A DNA stretch of 10,972 nucleotides, from contig QHZK01000099.1 in assembly GCA_003224635.1 (NCBI GenBank), positions 1 through 10,972 of the forward strand. The letters are read 5' to 3'. Positions 1 to 6,103 of this stretch are shown in pieces. The stretch comes from Acidobacteriota bacterium. Lineage in GTDB: Bacteria; Acidobacteriota; Terriglobia; UBA7540. Position 1 is the stretch's first letter; each line of letters starts with the position of its first letter. A program made the translations under genes and the position numbers. The notes below the pieces were generated by a model, which saw only the letters and a list, made by a program, of their open reading frames with translations, was not told the origin of the DNA and searched no databases.

Positions 1-192
1 GACTACCACACCCTCCTGGCGAAGAAGTTCACCGAACTCGCGCCGGACCCTCGTTCTGGCGCCGATCGGTTCGTGGGCAGGGCAGCGTCAGGCGAGGTCA
101 TCCTGGTGCGCAAGGGCGACGAATGCCGCTGGGCGGAGGGCGTCCCCGCCGCGCAAGCGGACGCCATGCTCAAGTGGCTACAGTCATTGTAA
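1..192 (+). CDS. C-terminal end of an unidentified protein (5' end outside window)
   Basis: Frame 1 is open from the first base to a TAA at 190-192, giving the last 63 residues of a protein that begins outside the window. Nearly every codon ends in G or C, the same bias as in the well-identified genes here, which supports real coding. The peptide is soluble-looking, with mixed charge, no membrane segment and no cysteine pair; it ends ...DAMLKWLQSL. I do not recognise a family and assign no function. The gene converges with ligA, leaving a 122-bp gap. The reverse-strand frame over the same bases has no supporting motif and is taken as a shadow. Confidence 0.6.
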   Translation, partial: DYHTLLAKKFTELAPDPRSGADRFVGRAASGEVILVRKGDECRWAEGVPAAQADAMLKWLQSL

Positions 193-206
193 GGACGCGC
201 GCTTTT

Positions 207-237
207 GGGGCGCCCCACCAGACCCTAAGGCGGCCCC
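207..237 (+). terminator. Possible terminator-like hairpin after the partial gene
   Basis: GGGGCGCC at 207-214 can pair with GGCGGCCCC at 229-237 (8 pairs, one bulged G) around a 14-nt loop, starting 14 nt after the stop codon. The inner GGGGCGCCCC is also self-complementary. There is no clear run of T after the stem, so intrinsic termination is only a possibility. Confidence 0.25.
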
Positions 238-250
238 TTCGCTTTGCGTG

Positions 251-278
251 CTTTGCGACTTCGCGCCTTTGCGCGAGG
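251..278 (+). repeat. Dispersed 28-nt repeat, family A, copy 1
   Basis: This stretch is built on CTTTGCG units and matches 8164-8191 at 24 of 28 positions in the same orientation. It contains a perfect 6-bp stem, TCGCGC/GCGCGA at 261-276 with loop CTTT. It lies between the convergent ends of the partial gene and ligA. From memory, sequences of this kind are scattered between genes in many environmental genomes; only the two local copies are visible here. Confidence 0.55.
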
Positions 279-314
279 CTTCTTCGTAAACAAGCTTCTG
301 CTACAGAGTGCTGG

Positions 315-2339
315 CTACTTGAGCAATTTCAAGAGCTCGTCTCCGTTGATAGTCTTCACACCGAGCGAGCGCGCCTTCTCGAGCTTTGAGCCGGGCTCTC
401 GGCCCACCACAACGTAATCTGTCTTCTTGCTGACGGACCCCGTGACCCGCCCTCCCGCCTCTTCGATCATGCGCTGGACTTCGTCGCGCGAGTAATTCGG
501 CAGCGTTCCAGTAAGCACGAACTGTTTCCCTTCGAGCGGGCGCGGACCGCGACTGGCGGCCTTCTTCCGCTCGAAGCGGACGCCTGCCTCGCGGAGCTTG
601 GCCAGCACTTCTTGGTTGCGCTTCTCGCGGAAGAACCGCGCAATGCTCTCGCTGACCTTGGGGCCGACTTCGAAAACTTCTTCTAACTCTTGCCGGGCAC
701 TGGCGAGCTTGTCGAGCGAGCCGAAGTGCTCGGCCAGGAGCTGCGCCGTGCGCTCGCCCACGAACGGAATCCCCAGAGCGAAGATGACGCGCGCCAGGTC
801 CGCCTGCTTGCTGTTCTCGATCTCTTCGCGCAGGTTCGACGCGGACTTGTCGCCCATGCGCTCGAGGTTGGCAAGCTGGTCGCGCGTCAGGCTGTAGAGG
901 TCGGCAACGTCGCGGACCATTCCCTTGTCGACGAGCTGATCGACCAGCGCCTCCCCCAGGCCGTCGATATTCATGGCGCGCCGCCGGGAGAAGTGCAGCA
1001 ACGACTCCTTGAGCTTGGCCGGACACGCCGCGTTGACGCAGCGGTAGGCGACCTCGCCTTCGGCGCGAAAAACTTCGCCGCCGCACACCGGGCATTTCTT
1101 GGGGATGTGGAATTCGCGCCCGTCGGGCGCAGGCTCCACCACTTTGACCACCTGCGGGATCACCTCGCCGGCGCGCTGGATGAGCACCGAGTCGCCGATC
1201 TTGACGCCCAAGCGCTCGATCTCGTCCATGTTGTGGAGCGTTGCGTGGCTCACCGTGACCCCGCCCACGTCCACCGGTTCGAGGTCCGCCACGGGAGTGA
1301 GCGTGCCGGTGCGGCCGACCTGGACGCGGATGTCCTTTACCACGGTCGTGGCCTGGCGCGCCGGATACTTGAAGGCGATGGCCCAGCGCGGCGACTTTGC
1401 CGTTCTGCCGAGCTCGTCCCACAGGCGCGTGTCATTCACTTTGACGACGATGCCGTCGATCTCGTAGTCGAGCGAGTCGCGCTTCGCTTCCCATTCCTGG
1501 ATGAACCCGAGCACCTCGTCGAACGACCGGCAGAGCCGCCGGTGCGGGTTGACCTTGAAGCCGGCTTTCGCCAGCCCTTCGAAGACCTGCCAGTGCTCGG
1601 GCAAGGGAGCCCCGCCGTTCACCAGGACTTGGTAGAGGTACATATCGAGCCGGCGCTCGGCCACGAGCTTGGGGTCAAGAAGGCGCATCGTGCCGGCGGC
1701 CGAGTTGCGCGGGTTGGCGAATTTCGGCTCGCCGGCGGCCTCGCGCTGCGCGTTCAACTGCTCGAAGGCGGCGCGTGACATGATGACCTCACCGCGCACC
1801 TCGAAACGCTTGGGGTGAGCGTGCCCGCCAAACAATGCGTCGAGCTTCTTCGCCTCCAGCCGCAAGGGAACCGAGCGGATGGTCTTGACGTTGGCCGTCA
1901 CGTCCTCGCCTTGGGTCCCGTCGCCGCGCGTAACGCTGTGGGTCAGCACGCCGTACTCATAAGTCAGGGCCATCGAGAGCCCGTCGAGCTTGAGCTCACC
2001 CACGTACTCGACCTTCGAGCGGCCGGAGAGCTCGCGCACGCGGCGGTCAAAATCCTCGAGCTCCTCAACCGAATAAGTGTTGTCCAGGCTGAGCATGGGG
2101 ACGGCGTGGCGCACCTTGGGGAATTCCTCGGCGGGCTGGCCGCCCACGCGCTGCGTGGGTGAGTCCGGCGTCATGAGCTCGGGGCGCTGGCGCTCGAGCT
2201 CCTGAAGCCGGCGCATCAGCTTGTCAAACTCGAAGTCGGAAATCTCCGGATCGTTCAGGACGTAATAGCGGTGCTCGTGGTAGCGGATCTCGTCGCGGAG
2301 TTTTTCGATCTCCTTTTCGACGCTCGTGGCCACAGACAT
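315..2339 (-). CDS. ligA: NAD-dependent DNA ligase LigA
   Basis: LigA seals nicks in duplex DNA during replication and repair in the cytoplasm, using NAD+ to adenylate itself. The 674-residue product is full length for the family. Visible in order are: the N-terminal Ia domain with HEHRYYVLNDPEISDFEFD (about residues 21-39); the nucleotidyltransferase motif ELKLDG with the adenylated lysine K117; the GEVIMSR and DYEIDGIVVKV motifs; an OB fold; a four-cysteine zinc finger (C416, C419, C434, C439); helix-hairpin-helix repeats (about 455-570); and a C-terminal BRCT domain (about 601-674). An upstream TTG at 2378 would add 13 residues, but ATG 2339 starts where the family normally does. The Shine-Dalgarno-like GAGGGG abuts this ATG, so GTG 2333 (Val3) fits the ribosome spacing better and is a real alternative. 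No key residue is missing. Confidence 0.98.
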   Translation of the reverse strand: MSVATSVEKEIEKLRDEIRYHEHRYYVLNDPEISDFEFDKLMRRLQELERQRPELMTPDSPTQRVGGQPAEEFPKVRHAVPMLSLDNTYSVEELEDFDRRVRELSGRSKVEYVGELKLDGLSMALTYEYGVLTHSVTRGDGTQGEDVTANVKTIRSVPLRLEAKKLDALFGGHAHPKRFEVRGEVIMSRAAFEQLNAQREAAGEPKFANPRNSAAGTMRLLDPKLVAERRLDMYLYQVLVNGGAPLPEHWQVFEGLAKAGFKVNPHRRLCRSFDEVLGFIQEWEAKRDSLDYEIDGIVVKVNDTRLWDELGRTAKSPRWAIAFKYPARQATTVVKDIRVQVGRTGTLTPVADLEPVDVGGVTVSHATLHNMDEIERLGVKIGDSVLIQRAGEVIPQVVKVVEPAPDGREFHIPKKCPVCGGEVFRAEGEVAYRCVNAACPAKLKESLLHFSRRRAMNIDGLGEALVDQLVDKGMVRDVADLYSLTRDQLANLERMGDKSASNLREEIENSKQADLARVIFALGIPFVGERTAQLLAEHFGSLDKLASARQELEEVFEVGPKVSESIARFFREKRNQEVLAKLREAGVRFERKKAASRGPRPLEGKQFVLTGTLPNYSRDEVQRMIEEAGGRVTGSVSKKTDYVVVGREPGSKLEKARSLGVKTINGDELLKLLK

Positions 2340-2380
2340 CCCCTCGCGGCAGATGGAGACAGCAGACTTGAACCACAAAA

Positions 2381-2386
2381 ATTATA
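2381..2386 (-). promoter_or_regulatory. Putative ligA promoter -10 element
   Basis: The minus strand reads a perfect TATAAT at 2386 to 2381, which would place the transcript start near 2374 and give a leader of about 35 nt before ligA ATG 2339. I see no good -35 hexamer at 16-18 nt spacing, so the call rests on the -10 match and its position in the divergent gap. Confidence 0.4.
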
Positions 2387-2442
2387 CATGAATCTCCGAA
2401 TTGCTCAGGCGAACAGCAGCGTCAGTAGTGAGTCGATTTGGC

Positions 2443-2511
2443 GCTGTAGCGGCGGTCTGTGACCGCCGGTCGGCGCTCCCTTCCAGGGCAGGCTTCGAGC
2501 GCCGCTACAGC
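2443..2511. repeat. Short inverted-repeat element, family B, copy 1
   Basis: A 69-bp element bounded by a perfect 12-bp inverted repeat, GCTGTAGCGGCG at 2443-2454 and CGCCGCTACAGC at 2500-2511. Nested in its left arm is a second, mutually exclusive hairpin, CGGCGGTC at 2450-2457 with GACCGCCG at 2461-2468 and loop TGT. The first 14 nt of CTGTAGCGGCGGTC recur exactly at 8241-8254. It carries no gene and lies between the divergent ligA and exported-protein genes. The size and ends suggest a MITE-like or REP-like element; no target-site duplication is evident. Confidence 0.6.
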
Positions 2512-2534
2512 CGGCTTGCTACCGCAGCCTCGGC

Positions 2535-2564
2535 TTGACAGTCGAACAAGCGGACTGTTAGTGT
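2535..2564 (+). promoter_or_regulatory. Putative promoter for the small exported protein
   Basis: A perfect -35 TTGACA at 2535-2540 is followed after 18 nt by TAGTGT at 2559-2564, a 3 of 6 match to the -10 consensus, preceded by the extended -10 dinucleotide TG at 2556-2557. Transcription would begin near 2571, practically on ATG 2570, implying a leaderless or nearly leaderless message. This fits the lack of a Shine-Dalgarno sequence there. Confidence 0.35.
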
Positions 2565-2569
2565 CGATT

Positions 2570-2980
2570 ATGTCCGGAGGTGGCCCCGCATTGACTCTCG
2601 GAAGTGCAACTTTGCCGGCTTTTCTGGGCTGCGCGATCTCCTTCTCGGGGGTGCTGGCCCAGCAGCACGAGCCGCCGAAGGCGGGCACGGCTCGCTTTGG
2701 AAATCCGACGGCCACGGCTCGGACCCTCCAAGGTTATCTCTACGGCGTGCTGAAGAGGATCGGAGCGAACGAACTGGTGCTCGATAAGACCGAGTTCGGG
2801 GACGCCCAGGTTTTTAAGATCGAGCCTAAGACCAAGTACGTCCACGACGGCAAGCCCAGCAAGCTGGCGGACCTGAAAGTCGGCGACATGGTCTTCGTGG
2901 ACGCCAAGAAAGACAAAAAGACAGGCGAGCGGATTGTGAGGAAGGTGGTGACCGGCGTCAACCCGACGCGAGCGCCGTAA
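2570..2980 (+). CDS. Small exported protein with a DUF5666-like domain
   Basis: The 136-residue product has an N-terminal hydrophobic stretch (about residues 11-30, SATLPAFLGCAISFSGVLAQ) resembling a signal peptide ending near AQQ, although its n-region oddly lacks Lys or Arg. The mature part, about residues 50-130, has the look of a small beta-barrel: GYLYGVLKRIGANELVLDK, then TKYVHDGKPSKLADLKVGD and VFVDAKKD. A region setting a value with a 'ADLKVGDxVxV' ending is typical of DUF5666-like periplasmic proteins, whose role is unknown. I chose ATG 2570 because a frame extension to GTG 2459 would begin inside the family B repeat; GTG 2561 is another option. The gene is divergent from ligA and has no obvious partner. 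The fold assignment is an inference from pattern, not from a search. Confidence 0.7.
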   Translation: MSGGGPALTLGSATLPAFLGCAISFSGVLAQQHEPPKAGTARFGNPTATARTLQGYLYGVLKRIGANELVLDKTEFGDAQVFKIEPKTKYVHDGKPSKLADLKVGDMVFVDAKKDKKTGERIVRKVVTGVNPTRAP

Positions 2981-2991
2981 AGAAAGTTCCT

Positions 2992-3194
2992 CAGTTATCA
3001 GTTCTCAGTCAGGAGTCAAGAGCTAAACTCCGAGGAGCCGCACAGGCAGTGAGGCATCCCGCAAGATCTTCGTTTTCAGAGCGCGATTCCTCCCTGCGCT
3101 CGGAATGACAGCGTCCCCAAGCATTTGTCGGTCGAATGTTCAACCGTTCAACTCTCAGCTCGTGACGGGCGCTCTTGCTGAGAACTGATAACTG
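2992..3194. repeat. 203-bp composite flanked by 17-bp perfect inverted repeats, family C
   Basis: CAGTTATCAGTTCTCAG at 2992-3008 is repeated as its exact reverse complement, CTGAGAACTGATAACTG, at 3178-3194. Between them lies a copy of family D (3060-3124). No ORF of interest lies inside. Related CTGAGAAC and CAGTTCTCAGT words recur at the edges (3200-3206), suggesting degenerate CAGTT/CTCAG tandem units rather than a clean transposon end. It fills the whole gap between the exported-protein gene and the lipid kinase, whose start codon is only 28 bp beyond the right arm. Confidence 0.6.
3060..3124 (+). repeat. Dispersed 65-nt repeat, family D, copy 1
   Basis: This matches 10788-10852 in the same orientation at 56 of 65 positions, with an identical 20-nt core, CTGCGCTCGGAATGACAGCG (3094-3113 here). 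Read on the minus strand it gives the peptide string CHSERREESRSEN, a translation I recall seeing repeatedly as a spurious product in environmental genomes. It is intergenic in both places. Confidence 0.75.
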
Positions 3195-3222
3195 ATGACT
3201 GAGAACTTCACTTCCCACTTCA

Positions 3223-4191
3223 TTGAAAACCGCCACCCTCATTTACAACCCCATCGCGGGGCGCAGGCCCGAGCGCCGCGAGAAAGAAATCGAGGATGCC
3301 GCAACCGCTTTGGCCGCCTCGGGAATCAAGGTCAGGCTGGCGCAAACCTCCGGGCCGGGGACGGCCGGGCAGATGGCCCGAGAGGAGGTCCGGCGCAGCG
3401 AGACCCTGATCCTTGTGTGCGGCGGCGACGGGACCATCAACGAGGTCATCAACGGCCTCGTGCCGGGCGAAGCGACGCTCGGCATCCTGCCCGGCGGGAC
3501 CGCCAACATCATTGCCAAAGAACTCGGCCTTCCTCACGATCCGGTGCGCGCCGCGCTCGAGCTCCCTGGCTGGCGCCCTCGTCGGATCGCGCTCGGGCGG
3601 GTGACGTGGCCGGTCGCAGGGGCCGGTTCCGTCCAAGATCGCTCGGTCGACCAGCGCTATTTCCTGAGCGTGTCGGGCGTCGGCTTTGACGCTTACGTCG
3701 TTTACAAGCTGTCGGCCGCCTTCAAGATGTCGCTCGGGGTGGCAGCTTACGTGGCGGAGGCGGTCCGCCAGGCGCTGCGGCATTCATTCCCGGTCTTCGT
3801 CTGCAAGGTCGACGGCCCGCAGCTTCAAGGCCGGGAGTTCCGCGCCACCTTTGCCACAATTCAGCGCACGGGCCTTTATGCAGGCTGGCTGCGACTGGCG
3901 CCGGGCGCGCGCTTCTTCGAGCCTCAGTTCCGCCTGTGCCTGTTCAAAAGCCGCAGCCGAGCGCGCTATTTCGTTTACGCCGCCGCCGTCCTGGCTCGCC
4001 AGCACCTGCGTCTAAGCGACGTGGAATTAGTGGAGGCGCAAAGGGTCTGCTGCGCCGCTGCGGACCCCGAACAGCGCATCCACTTCGAGCTCGACGGGGA
4101 GCTGGCGGGGGAACTCCCGGCAACATTTGAAGTCGTGCCCGAGGCGCTGACGCTGCTCGCGCCGGAAGAGAAACTGGAAACCAGAAAGTAG
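3223..4191 (+). CDS. Diacylglycerol kinase-type lipid kinase (DagK/YegS/BmrU family)
   Basis: The family phosphorylates diacylglycerol or related lipids with ATP at the inner face of the membrane, feeding phosphatidic acid back into phospholipid synthesis. The 322-residue protein has the expected catalytic domain: NPIAG near the start (residues 9-13), the nucleotide-binding GGDGTINEVINGL (67-79) and LGILPGGTANIIAKELGLP (86-104). A beta-sandwich lipid-binding domain follows, with SGVGFDAYVV at 151-160. Length is normal. The start is a TTG at 3223, the only usable start after an in-frame stop at 3196-3198, and it puts the LIYNP strand at its normal place; no strong Shine-Dalgarno is visible. 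Its C-terminal EKLETRK tail lies in a heptamer repeat and is probably not conserved. The downstream gene follows after 18 bp. The exact substrate (diacylglycerol, sphingosine or other lipid) cannot be decided. Confidence 0.93.
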   Translation: MKTATLIYNPIAGRRPERREKEIEDAATALAASGIKVRLAQTSGPGTAGQMAREEVRRSETLILVCGGDGTINEVINGLVPGEATLGILPGGTANIIAKELGLPHDPVRAALELPGWRPRRIALGRVTWPVAGAGSVQDRSVDQRYFLSVSGVGFDAYVVYKLSAAFKMSLGVAAYVAEAVRQALRHSFPVFVCKVDGPQLQGREFRATFATIQRTGLYAGWLRLAPGARFFEPQFRLCLFKSRSRARYFVYAAAVLARQHLRLSDVELVEAQRVCCAAADPEQRIHFELDGELAGELPATFEVVPEALTLLAPEEKLETRK

Positions 4192-4204
4192 AAACCGGAA
4201 ATAC
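4170..4204 (+). repeat. Tandem heptamer GAAAnnn, five units, family E
   Basis: Five consecutive 7-nt units start at 4170, 4177, 4184, 4191 and 4198: GAAACTG, GAAACCA, GAAAGTA, GAAACCG, GAAATAC. The array covers the last codons and TAG stop of the lipid kinase and most of the gap to the next gene. A 7-nt period is not compatible with selection on protein, so this looks like intergenic repeat that has reached into the reading frame. Its purine-rich 3' end lies just upstream of ATG 4210 and may assist its translation. Confidence 0.6.
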
Positions 4205-4209
4205 CCGAA

Positions 4210-5229
4210 ATGGATAATCTGACGCACACGCTAACCGCGGTTGCTCTGAGCCAGGCGGGACTGAATCGCAAGACGCGGTTTGCCGCCCTCGCCTTGATCG
4301 TCGGCTCCAACCTTCCCGACGTTGACATCGTGACGCGACTTGCGGGAAGCGCGACCTATCTCAAGTATCATCGCGGACTGACTCACTCCGTCCTGGGCGT
4401 CGTTGTTCTCAGCGCGCTGCTGGCGGGGACAATCTATTGCCTGGGGCGCGCGGCCCCGCCTCCAAAGAAGCGCCACACCCCGCCTCTCGACGGGCGCTGG
4501 TTACTCGCCATATGTTTGATCGCGCTCGCCAGCCACGTCTTGATGGACCTTACCAACACTTACGGCGTGCGGATACTCTCGCCCTTCAGCGGGCGGTGGT
4601 ACGCCTGGGACGTCCTGTACATCATCGACCCGGTGCTGCTGGCGCTTCTGATGGCCGGGCTTGGACTGCCCGCAATCTTCCGGCTCGTGTCGGAAGAAGT
4701 GGGCGCGAGCAAACCGGGCTTCCGGGGCGGAGCCATTTTCTCGCTGTGCTGCCTGGTCCTGCTCTGTGGACTACGAGAGTTCGCTCACCGGCGTGTGCTG
4801 GGCATGCTCGAGTCCCATACTTACGGGGGGGAAAATCCTCGGCGGGTCGGCGCATTCCCTACCTCCGCGGACCCTTTTGCCTGGACGGGCGTGGCAGAAA
4901 CCGATTCCTCATTCCGCGTTCTTCCCGCGAACGCGCGCGATGATGACGTGGATGCCGAGCGCGCCCGCGTCCTCCACGAGCCGGATCCGTCGCCGGTCCT
5001 GGACGCAGCCATGAAAGCCCGCACCGCGGTCATCTTCGCCAATTTTGCCCGCTTTCTCTGGCCGCAAGTGGAGGAAACCGAAGACGGCTACGAGGTCACG
5101 CTGCGCGATCTGCGCTTTTACGCCCCGGACGACGAGCGCCGCGGTTTCGTGGCGAGGATTTACCTCGACAAAAGTTTGCGCGTGCGCTCAGAATCGTTCA
5201 GTTTTCTGGGCGAAAGCCGCGCGAAGTAG
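4210..5229 (+). CDS. YdjM-type membrane-bound metal-dependent hydrolase
   Basis: The 339-residue protein matches the YdjM family (PF04307), inner-membrane proteins annotated as metal-dependent hydrolases but with little known substrate biology. The signature residues are all present: MDNLTHTL at the start (H6), NLPDVD (D37, D39), HRGLTHS (H54, H59), and SHVLMDLTNTYG (H109, D113) followed by the characteristic LSPFSGRWYAWD and YIIDP. Hydrophobic segments lie at about 61-79, 97-115, 136-158 and 174-189, then a soluble C-terminal half. ATG 4210 is followed directly by the conserved N terminus. The gene sits 18 bp after the lipid kinase on the same strand and is probably co-transcribed, hinting at a membrane-lipid role, but that link is an inference. 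It converges with the VTT protein gene with 78 bp between the stops and no evident terminator. Confidence 0.92.
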   Translation: MDNLTHTLTAVALSQAGLNRKTRFAALALIVGSNLPDVDIVTRLAGSATYLKYHRGLTHSVLGVVVLSALLAGTIYCLGRAAPPPKKRHTPPLDGRWLLAICLIALASHVLMDLTNTYGVRILSPFSGRWYAWDVLYIIDPVLLALLMAGLGLPAIFRLVSEEVGASKPGFRGGAIFSLCCLVLLCGLREFAHRRVLGMLESHTYGGENPRRVGAFPTSADPFAWTGVAETDSSFRVLPANARDDDVDAERARVLHEPDPSPVLDAAMKARTAVIFANFARFLWPQVEETEDGYEVTLRDLRFYAPDDERRGFVARIYLDKSLRVRSESFSFLGESRAK

Positions 5230-5307
5230 CACGTAGCTCCCTCGATCCTGAAACGATGATGTCCTAGGGCCGTCTCGCCTCGTCGTTCGATCAGCGAGTT
5301 TCGACCT

Positions 5308-5994
5308 TCAATTTTCGGTTATAAAGCAGAACCGGTAGAGGACGATCGCGCCCACGATCAGCGCAATCGACAAGAACGAAAGCTGAGCCAGGTGCGTGCG
5401 GAAGTATTGCTCCGCGCTGGCGCCGTAGAGCGCCCCCAGCCAGCCCTCCAGTCCGAACCTCAGACCTCGACCCACCACCAGCGCCACGGTGAATCGCATG
5501 GGGTTCATGCGAACGGCAGCCGCGGCCACCGGAAAAGCTTTAAACGGAGCTGGCGGCGGAAGCAGCGAGCCAATCACAATCGCGGCAAAATCATTCCGCT
5601 CGAGCCAGCGCTGGACGCGAGCCACTTTCCCGGCGCCGGCGCGCGCTCCGTTCGGCGGAAGGGTTGCCGCCGTTCGAGGGTCCGCTTGCACCGGGTCGGC
5701 CGCTTGCGCGGCTGTCGCTCTGGACGACGACCGGCGCCACAAAAGGAGGCGTCGCCCCGCCCTCACGAAGGTGTAAAGCGCATACGAACCGAGCACGGAC
5801 CCCCCGGTCGACTGCAAAACATAAACCGGAGTCCGGGCGGGGTGCTGGCTGGCGAGATGGATCAACAACAGGTCGTTAATTAAAGGGAGTCCCAGCGCCG
5901 AAGCGTCCAGGAAGGAGATCGCAAAAAGCCCCCACCCTCCATAGCGGGCGAGGACGTTTCCCAGTCCGGCCGAGAGAGAATTCAGAAAGTGCAA
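5308..5994 (-). CDS. DedA/VTT-domain (SNARE-associated, YqaA-like) membrane protein
   Basis: Members of the DedA/VTT superfamily (PF09335) are polytopic inner-membrane proteins linked to lipid translocation and membrane homeostasis. The 228-residue product has hydrophobic segments at about 15-48, 57-77, 136-175 and 203-222, and the diagnostic core IGSLLPPPAPFKAFPVAAAA (141-160) followed by GRGLRFGLEGWLGALYG (175-191). The N-terminal FLDASALGLPLINDLLL also fits. A polar, Ala/Arg/Pro-rich stretch at about 85-125 separates the two halves and makes the protein somewhat longer than simple VTT proteins. The start is TTG at 5994; the frame is open back only to a stop at 6049-6051 and offers no ATG or GTG, so the TTG is the best choice although its ribosome site (GGGGTG) is mediocre. 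The amidohydrolase gene lies 109 bp upstream on the same strand. Confidence 0.85.
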   Translation of the reverse strand: MHFLNSLSAGLGNVLARYGGWGLFAISFLDASALGLPLINDLLLIHLASQHPARTPVYVLQSTGGSVLGSYALYTFVRAGRRLLLWRRSSSRATAAQAADPVQADPRTAATLPPNGARAGAGKVARVQRWLERNDFAAIVIGSLLPPPAPFKAFPVAAAAVRMNPMRFTVALVVGRGLRFGLEGWLGALYGASAEQYFRTHLAQLSFLSIALIVGAIVLYRFCFITEN

Positions 5995-6050
5995 GCGCTC
6001 GCACCCCGGTTTCGAGACTCGACAATCGAAAGGCGGAAACGTCCTCGCTC

Positions 6051-6080
6051 ATTGTACGCGCAGCGCACGACACCCTGCAA
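6051..6080 (-). promoter_or_regulatory. Putative promoter for the VTT protein gene
   Basis: On the minus strand TTGCAG (6080 to 6075) is followed after 18 nt by TACAAT (6056 to 6051), a 5 of 6 match to the -10 consensus. It would give a leader of about 50 nt before TTG 5994. The -35 is only a half match, so the call is tentative. It would allow expression independent of the upstream amidohydrolase gene. Confidence 0.35.
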
Positions 6081-6103
6081 GAAAACGGACAAATTGGGTG
6101 TGG

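Noticed and set aside
301..1422. Minus-strand open frame overlapping ligA in another frame
   Set aside because: The product is an Arg/Gly/Ala-rich low-complexity string with no domain, typical of an out-of-frame reading of a GC-rich gene.
690..1778. Long plus-strand open frame (362 codons) opposite ligA
   Set aside because: It is antisense to a complete, motif-rich ligA; its composition is what high GC third positions produce on the opposite strand, and it shows no family motif.
2992..3194. Insertion sequence suggested by the inverted ends
   Set aside because: The 203-bp unit holds no transposase and no target duplication is evident; kept only as a repeat composite.
5230..5307. Bidirectional terminator between the convergent YdjM and VTT genes
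   Set aside because: I looked for a stem with flanking A and T runs in this 78-bp gap and saw none convincing.
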